From: Microbacterium sp. TPD7012
GTDB lineage: Bacteria > Actinomycetota > Actinomycetes > Actinomycetales > Microbacteriaceae
Length of the DNA stretch: 64,000 nt
Assembly (NCBI RefSeq): GCF_003075395.1
Contig: NZ_QDFV01000002.1
Span: 372,001-436,000 of the forward strand
Reading direction: 5' to 3'
The notes under the pieces were generated by a model that worked only from the letters and a program-made list of their open reading frames with translations, was not told where the DNA came from and made no database searches. This document shows, piece after piece, positions 53,639 through 62,558 of this stretch. A program made the position numbers and the translations under genes. Position 1 is the first letter of the stretch, and each line of letters starts with the position of its first letter.

Positions 53639-54517
53639 ATGGACACCCGCAGCGAGGTGCGTGAGTTCCTCTCCACGAGGCGCGCACGACTCACCCCCGA
53701 CAAGGCAGGGCTCCCCGTGTTCGGGGGCAACCGACGCGTGCCGGGGCTCCGTCGCGAGGAGGTCTCGCTGCTCGCGGGCGTCAGCGTCGACTATTACACC
53801 CGCCTCGAACGCGGTGACCTCTCCGGAGCGTCCGACAGCGTGCTGGACTCCCTCGCGAGGGCGCTGCAGCTCGACGACGCGGAGACGGCGCACCTCTTCG
53901 ACCTCGCCCGCACCGCGAACGCCTCACCCGTGGCCAGGAAGCCGCGGAAGAAGGCGGAGGCGATCCGCCCCAGCATCCAGCGCCTGCTCGACGCGATGAC
54001 CGGGGCGCCGGCACTCGTGCGCAACAGCTCTTTCGACTATCTCGGCGCGAACGCGCTCGGCAAGGCGCTCTATTCGCCGCACTTCACCGATCCCTCGCCG
54101 AACAGCGTACGCTTCGCCTTCCTGAATCCGGCGGCGCACGAGTTCTATCCCGACTGGGACCGTGTCACCCGTGAGATCGTCGCGGCGATGCGCGGTGAGG
54201 CCGGCCGCAATCCGTTCGACCGTCGCTTCAGCGACCTGGTGGGTGAGCTCTCGACGCGCAGCGATCGGTTCCGCACACTGTGGGCCGCGCACGATGTGCG
54301 CCACCACCGCAGTGGGGTCAAGCGGCTCCGGCATCCGGTCGTCGGCGAGATCGAGCTCGTCTACGAGGCGTTCGAGCTGCCCTCCGACCCGGGACTGCGC
54401 ATGTCGACGTACACGGCCGAGCCCGGCACGGCATCCGAGGAGAAGCTGAAGATGCTCGCCAGCTGGGTCGCGACGGAGTCGGCGAGCGCGGACCAGGCGG
54501 CATCGGCCGAAGCCTGA
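53639..54517 (+). CDS. XRE regulator with MmyB-like ligand domain, copy 1
   Basis: 292 residues. N-terminal helix-turn-helix ([24 protein letters not shown]) and a C-terminal MmyB-like ligand-binding domain (about 105-280, [32 protein letters not shown]). GAGG lies very close to the ATG. Paired head-to-head with the aldo/keto reductase. Confidence 0.9.
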   Translation: MDTRSEVREFLSTRRARLTPDKAGLPVFGGNRRVPGLRREEVSLLAGVSVDYYTRLERGDLSGASDSVLDSLARALQLDDAETAHLFDLARTANASPVARKPRKKAEAIRPSIQRLLDAMTGAPALVRNSSFDYLGANALGKALYSPHFTDPSPNSVRFAFLNPAAHEFYPDWDRVTREIVAAMRGEAGRNPFDRRFSDLVGELSTRSDRFRTLWAAHDVRHHRSGVKRLRHPVVGEIELVYEAFELPSDPGLRMSTYTAEPGTASEEKLKMLASWVATESASADQAASAEA

Positions 54518-54557
54518 GGCAGCGAGCGGCCGGACACGACGACCGACGGGCGGTCGT

Positions 54558-55562
54558 TCAGGGGCGCTCCTCGACGATCGACGGCCACGCGGGGAGCGGG
54601 TCCTCGAACTCGCGCCATGCGACCGGACCGGCGGTGAGCTCCTCGTCGGTGACGGCGGCGTCGTCGAGGGCGTCGCGGAGTGCCCGCGCATCGATGCCGA
54701 GCCCGGTGAACGCGATGTCCTGCACGGTCGACGCCGCCTCGATATCGGACGACAGCGGATCCATCCAGATCGCGGAACCGACGTGATCCCAGCGTGCGAG
54801 GACGCTCGCCCGCGTCGCGAGACGACAGAATCCCGCCGACCGCACGATGTGACCGTGGCGACCGGACTCGATGTCGTCCAGCGCAGCGGCGAGCCTCGCG
54901 GGGTGGAACGGGCGCGGCTGCTCGTAGCGGAGCGTCGTCACACGCGCATCTGTCATGTGCGGATCGTGCTCATCGTTGAGCGCGTGCACCCAGCCCGCTC
55001 TCTCCAGCAGCAGCGGCGACTCCGGCGACCCGGAGCTCAGGGCGCGGATGTCGTCCGCCGGTCCGCGCGACAGACGCACGCGGGCGGCGGGATTGAGGTG
55101 AGAGGCGATCGTCATCACGAGGGCCAGACGGGGCGTGTCGACCGCCTCCCAGTTGACGAAGGAGATCAGCGTCGCGCCTTCGACGAAGGACACGGCGCGA
55201 CGGGCGCGAGCGCCGACGTCGCCGCGGTCGTCACCGGGGCCTGCGGTCTCGAGGAGCGGGCGCTGGTCGGCGAGGTCCTCCAGCAGGTGCAGGGCGTCCA
55301 CGACGCACACGACCGGAATCCGCGGATCCGTCGCGAGGTCGACGTGCGGGAGGTCGATCTCGGTCCCGATGTCGGCCACGAATCGCCAGAGTTCGCCGCT
55401 GCCGAGCGACCGCTCCGACGGGATCGGATCGCGTTCCTCCCGAGGCGCGGGAGGGTGCTCCGAGATCCGCACCAGGCGCCTGCCGGTCGCCCGGGCGAGC
55501 GCGGACGCGTACCGTCGTCGCTCCGGCACGCAGACGCCGACGACGATGAGGGGGTGCTCCAT
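54558..55562 (-). CDS. CobW/COG0523-like protein lacking a canonical P-loop
   Basis: 334 residues from ATG 55562. The C-terminal part ([11 protein letters not shown] and following, about 240-330) matches the CobW C-terminal domain, and [15 protein letters not shown] matches the GTPase core. The N-terminus reads [16 protein letters not shown] where a GxxGxGKT loop is expected, and no CxCC metal motif is seen. COG0523 proteins are zinc metallochaperones often under Zur. The Zur-type box 49 bp upstream fits that. Confidence 0.75.
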   Translation of the reverse strand: MEHPLIVVGVCVPERRRYASALARATGRRLVRISEHPPAPREERDPIPSERSLGSGELWRFVADIGTEIDLPHVDLATDPRIPVVCVVDALHLLEDLADQRPLLETAGPGDDRGDVGARARRAVSFVEGATLISFVNWEAVDTPRLALVMTIASHLNPAARVRLSRGPADDIRALSSGSPESPLLLERAGWVHALNDEHDPHMTDARVTTLRYEQPRPFHPARLAAALDDIESGRHGHIVRSAGFCRLATRASVLARWDHVGSAIWMDPLSSDIEAASTVQDIAFTGLGIDARALRDALDDAAVTDEELTAGPVAWREFEDPLPAWPSIVEERP

Positions 55563-55610
55563 GGACGATCTGCTCTCTTCTTGACGGGCGGTCCTCGCCA
55601 CCCTACCTTG

Positions 55611-55633
55611 TTATTGAGAAAGATTATCAATAA
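55611..55633. promoter_or_regulatory. Zur-type operator
   Basis: TTATTGA/TCAATAA inverted arms enclose the 15-mer TGAGAAAGATTATCA, close to the known Zur pattern TGAnAATnATTnTCA. It lies between the divergent CobW-like and L36 genes, both classic Zur targets. Confidence 0.75.
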
Positions 55634-55643
55634 GGAGATCGTC

Positions 55644-55766
55644 ATGAAGGTTCGTGCATCGCTCAAGTCCCTGAAGAATCAACCCGGCGCCCAGGTCGTG
55701 CGCCGTCGCGGGCGCGTCTTCGTCATCAACAAGCTCAACCCCCGATTCAAGGGTCGTCAGGGCTGA
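55644..55766 (+). CDS. rpmJ: 50S ribosomal protein L36, zinc-free paralogue
   Basis: 40 residues beginning [11 protein letters not shown] and ending [15 protein letters not shown] 6 bp upstream. It lacks the four zinc ligands (Cys/His) of the normal L36 ribbon, so it is the C-minus form. Such paralogues replace the zinc-binding version in zinc shortage, freeing zinc. The Zur-type box upstream supports this. Confidence 0.92.
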   Translation: MKVRASLKSLKNQPGAQVVRRRGRVFVINKLNPRFKGRQG

Positions 55767-55784
55767 CCCGGGGCGGGCGGCAGC

Positions 55785-56570
55785 TCAGAGGATCGTGTCG
55801 CCCGCCGAGCGCAGCGCGCGCCAGCCGCCCGCCCGCAGGTCGGCGCGATCCAGCACGTCGGCGTCAGCGAGCGGCCCGAAGTCGACACCCGTGATGCCCG
55901 TGATGTCCGCGATCGGCACCTGGAAGGTGCGGAAGGCCCCGAGCGGCGGCTTCGCCAGAAGGCCTTCGCCGGTGTCGACGAGTTCGGTCTGGTCGAGGAC
56001 GAACCCCGCGGCGCGAAGACCGGTCGCATCCTGCCAGGCGGCGACCTTCCAGAATCGCAGCGGGATCCGGATGCCGCGGTACGCCGGGTCTTCGTCGGCG
56101 AGGACAGGCGCGGTGAAGACGCTCAGCCGCTGATCGGTCGTCTCGGCATAGGCGAGCACATGGTCTTCGAGGCCGAGCCACAGTTCCTTCGACTGGTTGA
56201 AGCCGGCGGCCTGCGGCGCGGCGTTCGGGTAGAAGAAGGTCGCCTCCATCGCCTCCCGTGCGTCGGCAGGCTCGCCCCAGCCCGGATCGCGCCGGCGGAC
56301 CAGGTGCCCGCGGTCGAGGTCGTTGCGCGCGTAGACCTCGGGGCCGGTCTGCTCGTCGGCATCGACCCGGGGATCGAGGCGCCACTCGCCCTCTCTGGCG
56401 AGGTCGCGGAGCTCGGCGCCGTCGATGTTCACCGCCGTCGCCGCCGCGAGGCGACGCGAAGGGTCGAGCAGCACCGAGAAGCGCGGGTAGTCGAGCCTCC
56501 GAGTGGCGCGCCCCGTCTGCGGCAACGCCACCGCGGTGGCGAGGAAGTCGTCCCGATACCCGTCCGTCAT
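55785..56570 (-). CDS. DNA/RNA non-specific endonuclease (NUC1 family)
   Basis: 261 residues from ATG 56570. The catalytic motif is present as LDRGHLVRRRDPGWG (DRGH), followed by FFYPNAAPQAAGFNQ with the metal-ligand Asn and KELWLGLEDHVL. The enzyme degrades nucleic acid without sequence preference. No signal peptide is evident, unlike secreted relatives. Confidence 0.88.
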   Translation of the reverse strand: MTDGYRDDFLATAVALPQTGRATRRLDYPRFSVLLDPSRRLAAATAVNIDGAELRDLAREGEWRLDPRVDADEQTGPEVYARNDLDRGHLVRRRDPGWGEPADAREAMEATFFYPNAAPQAAGFNQSKELWLGLEDHVLAYAETTDQRLSVFTAPVLADEDPAYRGIRIPLRFWKVAAWQDATGLRAAGFVLDQTELVDTGEGLLAKPPLGAFRTFQVPIADITGITGVDFGPLADADVLDRADLRAGGWRALRSAGDTIL

Positions 56571-56584
56571 CCGTCCATCATGGT

Positions 56585-56645
56585 GCTCCCGTGGCAGTTT
56601 TGGCGGGTCTGCGAGCGAAACACCCGCCATACCTGCCACGGGAGC
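56585..56645. terminator. Two-tier hairpin between desaturase and nuclease genes
   Basis: The outer stem is 13 bp perfect (GCTCCCGTGGCAG / CTGCCACGGGAGC) and the inner stem 7 bp (GGCGGGT / ACCCGCC). It lies just after the desaturase stop and before the nuclease start on the same strand. Likely a strong terminator. Confidence 0.7.
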
Positions 56646-56648
56646 GCA

Positions 56649-57737
56649 CTACACGTGACTGCGCTGCTCGATCAGCGGGCAGCTGAACACGTCGCGCTCG
56701 CCGAGGCCGACGCGGTTGATGTAGCGGACGACGATCGCGTACGAGGCGAACAGGCCGATGCGGGTGTACGGCACCCCGAGCTCGCGACAGTACGCCTCGA
56801 CCACGGGCGCCGCGCGACGCAGGTGCGGGCGAGGCATCGACGGGAAGAGGTGGTGCTCGACCTGGTAGTTCAGCCCGCCGAGGAGAACATCGATGAACCG
56901 GCTTCCGCTCACGTTGCGGCTCATCAGCACCTGGCGCCGCAGGAAGTCCAGCGTCATGTCCCGCGGGACAACCGGCATCCCCTTGTGGTTCGGTGCGAAG
57001 GCGATGCCCATGTAGAAGCCGAACAGTCCGAGCTGCACGGCGAGGAACACGAAGGCGATGCCCGGTGACAGCACCAGGAAGACCAGGATGAGATAGCCGA
57101 TCATCCGCACGGCCAGGAAGACGATCTCCACCCATCGCCGCTCGAGGCGTCCGCGTGTGAACACGCGTCGAACGCTCGACGCGTGGAGCGACAGGCCCTC
57201 GAAGAGCAGGATCGGGAAGAACATCAGGCCCTGGTGCGCCCGCAGCCATGACACCAGCGGGCTGTGATGCCGTGCGGCGCTGTCGGCTGTGACCGCGATG
57301 ACAGGCAGCTCGATGTCGGGGTCGGCGCCGAGCTTGTTGGGATTCGCATGATGCCGGGTGTGCTTGTGCTGCCACCAGCCGTAGCTCATGCCGACGAGCA
57401 GGTCGCCGAGGATCAGGCTGATCCAGTCGTTCCAGCGTCCGGAGACGAAGATCTGGCGGTGGGCGGCGTCGTGGCCGAGGAACGCGATCTGGGTGAACAC
57501 GATCGCGAGCACGGCCGCGGTGAACAGCTGCCACCAGGTGTCGCCGATCCAGACGAACACGAGGATGCAGGCGATGAGCACCAGTGGCGCTCCCACGAGC
57601 TTCGACCAGTAGTAGCCGTAACGGCGGCGCAGCAGTCCGCGCTCGCGGACGGTCTGAGCGAGCTCCGTGAAGGTGCTCGATGCGCGGGCCGCGCTGTCGC
57701 GCGGACGGGTGCGGACGGTCGGACGGATGTCGTCCAT
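56649..57737 (-). CDS. Membrane fatty-acid (acyl-CoA) desaturase
   Basis: 362 residues. Three histidine boxes for the di-iron centre: GHDAAHRQ, HKHTRHH and QVEHHLFP, with four membrane segments between. Introduces a double bond in acyl chains. No fused cytochrome b5 or reductase domain. Confidence 0.93.
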   Translation of the reverse strand: MDDIRPTVRTRPRDSAARASSTFTELAQTVRERGLLRRRYGYYWSKLVGAPLVLIACILVFVWIGDTWWQLFTAAVLAIVFTQIAFLGHDAAHRQIFVSGRWNDWISLILGDLLVGMSYGWWQHKHTRHHANPNKLGADPDIELPVIAVTADSAARHHSPLVSWLRAHQGLMFFPILLFEGLSLHASSVRRVFTRGRLERRWVEIVFLAVRMIGYLILVFLVLSPGIAFVFLAVQLGLFGFYMGIAFAPNHKGMPVVPRDMTLDFLRRQVLMSRNVSGSRFIDVLLGGLNYQVEHHLFPSMPRPHLRRAAPVVEAYCRELGVPYTRIGLFASYAIVVRYINRVGLGERDVFSCPLIEQRSHV

Positions 57738-57761
57738 GATGACCTCTTCGCGGGTGTCGCC

Positions 57762-57953
57762 CTAGTCGCGGGCGGCACCGCCCTCTTCGGCCCAGTCCGA
57801 GATGCGTGCCTCGTCGTCGTCGGTCACCGTTGCGGCGGTGTGGTGGTCAGGCACGTGCTTCGTCGTCAGCGCGGCCGGAAGCGCGTCGACGAGGGCAGAT
57901 CCGTGACCCAGCGGTTCGGGGCTGTGCCCCGCGATCTTCAATTGTGCGTTCAT
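57762..57953 (-). CDS. Small hypothetical protein
   Basis: 63 residues, hydrophilic, ending DDEARISDWAEEGGAARD. No recognisable family and no clear ribosome site. It fits in the gap between the SDR and desaturase genes on the same strand, so it may be a real operon member. Confidence 0.4.
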   Translation of the reverse strand: MNAQLKIAGHSPEPLGHGSALVDALPAALTTKHVPDHHTAATVTDDDEARISDWAEEGGAARD

Positions 57954-57962
57954 GACCGGACG

Positions 57963-58943
57963 TTACGCCCCCAAGCTGGGTGGGCTCACAGTCTCGATCG
58001 GTCCGTCGCCGGGGAATCGGATGCCGGTCAGCTCCTCGGAGACCTGCCAGACCCGCCGCGCCTCCTCCTCGCTGCGCAGACGGGAGTACAGCCGCTGCTC
58101 GGCAGGAGCGCCGCCGAGATGACCGATCCCGCGCGGTCCGTAGAACGCGCGGCGGCGGGCGTCGGGAGACGTCGCTGCGTAGAGGGCGGGGAGAGCCGCC
58201 GATTCCGGAGTGCCGAACACGATCCCGCGGGCGGATCCCCACCGGATCACCCGCACACCGAACGTGTCCTGTCCGCGTCCGAGCTCCGGCCGGGCGGCGA
58301 GCAGGCTGGTGGGGGCGACTCCGGGGTGGGAGAGGTTGCTCGTGATGCCCCAGCCCTGTGCTTCGCTGCGACGGTCGAGCTCGAGCGCGAACTGACCGAA
58401 GGCGATCTTCGACTGGCTGTACGCGGTCATGCCGTTGTACGAGCGCTCCCCGTTCAGATCGTCCCAGTGGATGGATCGCTCGTTCGCGGCGACGCTGACC
58501 TGCGACGTGACGCGGGCCCTGCCCGCACGCAGCAGCGGCAGCAGCTGCCCGACGAGCGCGAAGTGGCCGAGGTGATTCGTGCCGAACTGGAGCTCGAAGC
58601 CGTCGGCCGTGACCTGCCGGTCCGGTGGCGTCATCACGCCGGCGTTGTTGATGAGGAGATGGATGGGCCGTCCGTCCTCTCGCATGCTGTCGCCGAACGC
58701 GGCGATCGACGCGAGCGATGAAAGGTCCAGGGGCAGCAGTTCCACTTCGGCGGACGGAGCCTTCTCCCGGATCCCGGCGGCCGCCGCCTCGCCCTTGCGG
58801 AGATTGCGGACCGGCAGCACGACGTCTGCGCCGGCCTGGGCGAGACGGGTGGCGATCCGCAGTCCGATGCCGTCGCTCCCGCCGGTGACGACGGCGCGTC
58901 GACCGTGCAGCGGTGGGATGGTGATGTCGATGGTGCGTGGCAT
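57963..58943 (-). CDS. Short-chain dehydrogenase (retinol dehydrogenase-like)
   Basis: 326 residues. [27 protein letters not shown] and the catalytic YSQSK are present. Longer than classical SDRs, as in the retinol dehydrogenase/protochlorophyllide reductase-like group. Divergent from an XRE/MmyB regulator. Confidence 0.9.
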   Translation of the reverse strand: MPRTIDITIPPLHGRRAVVTGGSDGIGLRIATRLAQAGADVVLPVRNLRKGEAAAAGIREKAPSAEVELLPLDLSSLASIAAFGDSMREDGRPIHLLINNAGVMTPPDRQVTADGFELQFGTNHLGHFALVGQLLPLLRAGRARVTSQVSVAANERSIHWDDLNGERSYNGMTAYSQSKIAFGQFALELDRRSEAQGWGITSNLSHPGVAPTSLLAARPELGRGQDTFGVRVIRWGSARGIVFGTPESAALPALYAATSPDARRRAFYGPRGIGHLGGAPAEQRLYSRLRSEEEARRVWQVSEELTGIRFPGDGPIETVSPPSLGA

Positions 58944-59067
58944 GAGCGTGCTCCTTCAGGTCTCCTCCACTCTCATCGGTGCCCGGCGCGCTATCCAGGA
59001 CTCGTCGATCAGTGGATGCCGGAGCACCGGCATGTCAGGATCGTGGCGACGAGAGGATGCCGTGCGC

Positions 59068-59910
59068 ATGGGGATCGACAGGGCAGGGCTGGCGGAGTTC
59101 CTCCGGATGCGGCGCGACGTGCTCCAGCCGGAGGACGTCGGCCTGCCTCGCGGGCAGCGTCGGCGCACCGACGGACTCCGGCGCGAGGAGGTGGCTGCGC
59201 TCAGTCACATGTCGGCCGACTACTACGCGCGCCTCGAGCGCGGCAGCGGCCCGCTGCCGTCGGAGCAGATGATCGCGTCGATCGCCCAGGGACTTCATCT
59301 CTCGGTGGAGGAACGCGACCACCTGTTCCGGTTGGCGGGCCACCGACCTCCCGCTCGCGGTGTGGAGAGCGACCACGTCTCACCGGGAATGCTGCGCATC
59401 CTGGACCGCCTCGAGGACACGCCGGCCGAGGTCGTCACGGAGCTGGGGGAGACGCTGCGTCAGACCGCGCTCGGCGTCGCGCTCACCGGCGACACCGCGC
59501 AGCTCACCGGCCCGCAGCGCAGCATCGGGTTCCGGTGGTTCACGGATCCGGGTTCGCGTGAGCTCTACGACCCCCGCGACCACGCGTTCCTCGCCCGGCT
59601 GTGGGTCTCCGGCCTGCGCGAGGTGATGGCCCGCAACGGCCCGGAGTCGCGCGCCGCCGAGCTCTGCCGCCTGCTGCGCGATGAGAGCGAGGAATTCCGG
59701 ATGCTCTGGGAGCGGCAGGAGATCGGGCTGCGGCCGCAGGAGACCAAGCGGTTCATCCACCCGGAGCTCGGTGCCCTCGATCTGTCCTGTCAGAGCCTGA
59801 TCGACCCGGAGTCCTCGCAGGCCCTGCTGGTCTACACCGCGGCCCCGGGGTCGGAGAGTCACGAGAAGCTGAAGCTGCTCTCGGTCCTGGGGCCGCGGTA
59901 CGCGCACTGA
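59068..59910 (+). CDS. XRE regulator with MmyB-like ligand domain, copy 2
   Basis: 280 residues from ATG 59068 with GAGAGGA about 9 bp upstream. Helix-turn-helix GLRREEVAALSHMSADYYARLERGSG, then the MmyB-like domain (FRWFTDPGSRELYDPRDH, LIDPESSQALLVYTAAPG). Paralogue of the protein at 53639, and likewise head-to-head with an oxidoreductase. Confidence 0.9.
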   Translation: MGIDRAGLAEFLRMRRDVLQPEDVGLPRGQRRRTDGLRREEVAALSHMSADYYARLERGSGPLPSEQMIASIAQGLHLSVEERDHLFRLAGHRPPARGVESDHVSPGMLRILDRLEDTPAEVVTELGETLRQTALGVALTGDTAQLTGPQRSIGFRWFTDPGSRELYDPRDHAFLARLWVSGLREVMARNGPESRAAELCRLLRDESEEFRMLWERQEIGLRPQETKRFIHPELGALDLSCQSLIDPESSQALLVYTAAPGSESHEKLKLLSVLGPRYAH

Positions 59911-59996
59911 CCGGGTCTCGGCTGGAGCGCACGAGGACAGGATCTGTCCGCATCTGCTCGTAGGTTCATCGCATGACATCCAGATCGGAGAAGAAG

Positions 59997-60521
59997 ATGA
60001 CCGACGCGAAGAACTCCGCCCCCGCCGGCTACACGACCGTGGCGCCATGGGTCGTCACGGACGACACCGGAGCACTGCTCGACTTCGTCGCCGCGGCGTT
60101 CGACGGCGAGGAGATCGCGCGCGTCGCCACGGAGGACGGCTTGATCGGCCATGCCGAGATCCGGGTCGGGGACACGATCATCCTGGCCTTCGATCGCCGT
60201 CCGGAGTGGCCGGTGATGCCGAGTCTGCTGCGGGTGTGGGTTCCGGATGCCGATGCGACCTTCGCTCAGGCGATCGCAGCGGGAGCCGTCGTCGTGACCG
60301 CCCTCGACGACAATGCCTTCGGTCAGCGTGGGGGACGCATCAAGGACCCGTTCGGCAACATCTGGTGGGTGGTGAGCAACGTCGAAGAAGTCTCGGAGGA
60401 TCTGATCTGGCAGCGCCTGCAGCAGCCGGCGTATGCCGAGCAGATGCGCGTCGCCCAGGAGACGCTCGACGCAGAGCTCAGCGGTCGGGATCAGGGGCGG
60501 TCGAGCGCACCCACGCGCTGA
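59997..60521 (+). CDS. VOC-family (glyoxalase/PhnB-like) protein
   Basis: 174 residues from ATG 59997 with GGAG 6 bp upstream. One VOC module: VAPWVVTDDTGALLDFVAAAFDGEEI, then GRIKDPFGNIWWVVSN. The usual C-terminal Glu ligand position is not clear. Substrate unknown. Confidence 0.87.
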   Translation: MTDAKNSAPAGYTTVAPWVVTDDTGALLDFVAAAFDGEEIARVATEDGLIGHAEIRVGDTIILAFDRRPEWPVMPSLLRVWVPDADATFAQAIAAGAVVVTALDDNAFGQRGGRIKDPFGNIWWVVSNVEEVSEDLIWQRLQQPAYAEQMRVAQETLDAELSGRDQGRSSAPTR

Positions 60522-60556
60522 GCGGCGTCGAGGCGGCTCAGCGCGTGGCACCGCTG

Positions 60557-60955
60557 TCAGCCGACGTGCTCCTCCGTCGGCTCGACCCACTGGACGAGCT
60601 GGTAGACGATGCCGTTCGGGTCCGTCATCTGGAAGTAGCGCTCGCCCCAGGGCTCGGTCTCGATCGGCGTGACGATGGTGACGCCCTCCTCGCGCAGGCG
60701 GGCGTAGTCGTCGTCGATGGCGTCGACCGTGAAGACGACGAGGAGGCCTGTCGCGTCCGCAGCCGCCGACGCGGGCTTGAACGTCGGCAGGCCCGTGCGG
60801 AGGTAGATCAGGTTGATCCCGGCATCCGGATGCTGCAGCGAGCAGAATCCTTCGGCCGCCATCGCGACGGAGAAGCCGAGGTGCCTCTGCACCCACTCGG
60901 CGGAGGGGTCGACGTCGGGCACATTCAGCGAGATCGCTGTCGAGGTGAACTGCAT
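60557..60955 (-). CDS. VOC-family (glyoxalase-like) protein
   Basis: 132 residues from ATG 60955 with AGGAG upstream. ISLNVPDVDPSAEWVQRHLGF and the C-terminal FQMTDPNGIVYQLVQW are typical of VOC metal-dependent enzymes. Divergent from tetR across a palindrome, so probably TetR-controlled. Confidence 0.88.
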   Translation of the reverse strand: MQFTSTAISLNVPDVDPSAEWVQRHLGFSVAMAAEGFCSLQHPDAGINLIYLRTGLPTFKPASAAADATGLLVVFTVDAIDDDYARLREEGVTIVTPIETEPWGERYFQMTDPNGIVYQLVQWVEPTEEHVG

Positions 60956-60976
60956 GGATGCTCCTATCGGTAACAC

Positions 60977-60989
60977 TGTACGACGTACA
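60977..60989. promoter_or_regulatory. Probable TetR operator
   Basis: TGTACGACGTACA has 5-bp inverted arms (TGTAC/GTACA) and is followed by ATGTACTGCGTAT. It sits between the divergent VOC gene and tetR. Confidence 0.55.
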
Positions 60990-61028
60990 ATGTACTGCGT
61001 ATAACGCAGATGTGGCAAGATCATTCCC

Positions 61029-61802
61029 ATGGATGCCGATCGCACGGGCGCAGGAGAGCCGAGCCGGACCCTCGCTCTGCTCTGGGGTGAGCCGTCGGCT
61101 CCGCGGAAGGGCCCGGCGCGCTCCGTCGCCGTGGGTCGGCTCGTCGATGCGGCCCTCGCCATCGCCGATGAGCAGGGGCTCGCCGGAGTCACGGTGCGTG
61201 CCGTGGCCGAGCGCGTGGGCATCGCGCCGATGTCGGTGTACACCTACGTCCCGGGGAAGCCGGAGCTCCTCGACCTGATGGTCGACGCGCTCTACGCCGG
61301 CATGGCGCGGCCGGATTCAGAGGAGAGGCCGTGGCGCGAACGGGTGACCGAGATCGCGCAGGCGAACCGCGAGCTGCTGACCCGGCATCCGTGGCTCACC
61401 GAGGTCGCCGCGCTCAGCAGGCCGCCGCTCGGTCCCGGGGTCATGGCGAAGTACGAGCACGAGCTCGCCGCCTTCGACGGCACCGGGCTCTCGGATGTCG
61501 ATGTCGACGCCTCGCTCACCTACCTCCTCGGCTTCGTCCAGGCGCACTGTCGCTCGGCGCACGACGCCGCCCGTGCGGTCACCGACACCGCGATGAGCGA
61601 TGAGCAGTGGTGGTCGGCGAACCAGCCGATCCTCGTCCGCGCCCTCGACCCTGCGGCCTTTCCGCGAGCGGTGCGCATCGGCGCCGCCGCCGGAGAGGCG
61701 CAGGGCGGCGCGTGGGGTGCGAGTCAGGCCTGGGCGTTCGGGCTCGCGCGTACGCTCGACGCTCTCGCCGCACTGATCGAAGGTCGCGAGCCCCATGCCT
61801 AG
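61029..61802 (+). CDS. TetR-family regulator
   Basis: 257 residues. Helix-turn-helix GLAGVTVRAVAERVGIAPMSVYTYVPGK, then a TetR_C-type ligand domain (about 100-250, HPWLTEVAALSRPPLGPGVM). It starts with an extra N-terminal stretch of about 35 residues. The stop overlaps the CHY zinc-finger gene by 8 bp. Confidence 0.9.
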   Translation: MDADRTGAGEPSRTLALLWGEPSAPRKGPARSVAVGRLVDAALAIADEQGLAGVTVRAVAERVGIAPMSVYTYVPGKPELLDLMVDALYAGMARPDSEERPWRERVTEIAQANRELLTRHPWLTEVAALSRPPLGPGVMAKYEHELAAFDGTGLSDVDVDASLTYLLGFVQAHCRSAHDAARAVTDTAMSDEQWWSANQPILVRALDPAAFPRAVRIGAAAGEAQGGAWGASQAWAFGLARTLDALAALIEGREPHA

Positions 61803-62175
61803 TCGTCCGGTCGTCCGCGGCGCGGTCGTCGACGACATGACCCGATGCGCGCACTATCGCACCGCCGTCGACATCATCGCGATCCGCTTCGCCTGCTGCG
61901 GCGAGTACTACCCGTGCCATCTCTGCCATGCGGAGGCTGCCGGGCATCCCGCGCGCCAGTGGGGCTTCGACGAGCGCGCGACGAAGGCCGTGCTGTGCGG
62001 AGCCTGCGGTGCGGAGCTGACGATCACCGACTATCTGGCGGCATCCTCCTGTCCGGAGTGCGATGCCGGGTTCAACGAGAGGTGCGCGCTGCATGCCCAC
62101 CTCTACTTCGAGGCCGAGCCGGCGGTGAGACCCTCAGGTCGTCCGCAGGGCATCGGCGGCCGCGTCGAGCGCTGA
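61795..62175 (+). CDS. CHY zinc-finger protein
   Basis: 126 residues with the CHY pattern: CAHYRT, CCGEYYPCHLCH, CGACGAELT, then CPECDAGFNERCALHAHLYF. Such small proteins bind several zinc ions; bacterial function is not established. Its end overlaps the convergent arsR end by about 42 bp. Confidence 0.88.
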   Translation: MPSRPVVRGAVVDDMTRCAHYRTAVDIIAIRFACCGEYYPCHLCHAEAAGHPARQWGFDERATKAVLCGACGAELTITDYLAASSCPECDAGFNERCALHAHLYFEAEPAVRPSGRPQGIGGRVER

Positions 62176-62475
62176 GTCGTTGAGGGCGAAGTACGCCCAC
62201 TTGCCGCGCTGCTCGCGCGTGACGAGCCCCGCCTCTGCGAGCAGCTTCATGTGGTGGGAGACCGTGCCCTGGGAGAGCCCGACCGGCTCCGTGAGGTCGC
62301 AGATGCATGCTTCCCCGCCCTCGCCCGCGGCGATCAGTGACAGCAGTCGAACGCGTGTCGGGTCGCCGAGCGCTTTGAACACGCGGGCTGCCCTTTCCGC
62401 GTCCTCGACGGAGACGGCAGAGGTGACGCGGGGGACGCAGCAGGAGGTCGCTTCGATGGTCAGGGGCAGGCTCAC
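62134..62475 (-). CDS. arsR: ArsR/SmtB-family metalloregulator
   Basis: 113 residues. Winged helix FKALGDPTRVRLLSLIA and PVGLSQGTVSHHMKLLAEAGLV. The metal-sensing site contains EACICDLTEP, and a CC pair lies near the N-terminus (TSCCVP). Together with the FAD oxidoreductase and arsC it forms an arsenic locus. Confidence 0.92.
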   Translation of the reverse strand: MSLPLTIEATSCCVPRVTSAVSVEDAERAARVFKALGDPTRVRLLSLIAAGEGGEACICDLTEPVGLSQGTVSHHMKLLAEAGLVTREQRGKWAYFALNDSALDAAADALRTT

Positions 62476-62493
62476 CCCGCTAGTCTGTCACGT

Positions 62494-62545
62494 ATTGACA
62501 TTCTTCGATAGGTAGGGGATGGTCTTCATATTGAAGTTTTTCGAT
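62494..62545. promoter_or_regulatory. ArsR-type direct repeats in the divergent ars promoter
   Basis: ATTGACATTCTTCGAT (62494-62509) and ATTGAAGTTTTTCGAT (62530-62545) are 16-bp direct repeats 36 bp apart with 13 identical positions. They lie between arsR and the FAD gene. Confidence 0.65.
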
Positions 62546-62558
62546 TTGAGGAGACGTC

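Noticed and set aside
52631..53893. 420-residue minus-strand frame over the aldo/keto reductase gene
   Set aside because: Arginine-rich shadow frame; the reductase frame carries the full catalytic tetrad.
56578..57534. 318-residue minus-strand frame over the desaturase gene
   Set aside because: Shadow frame; the desaturase frame has all three histidine boxes.
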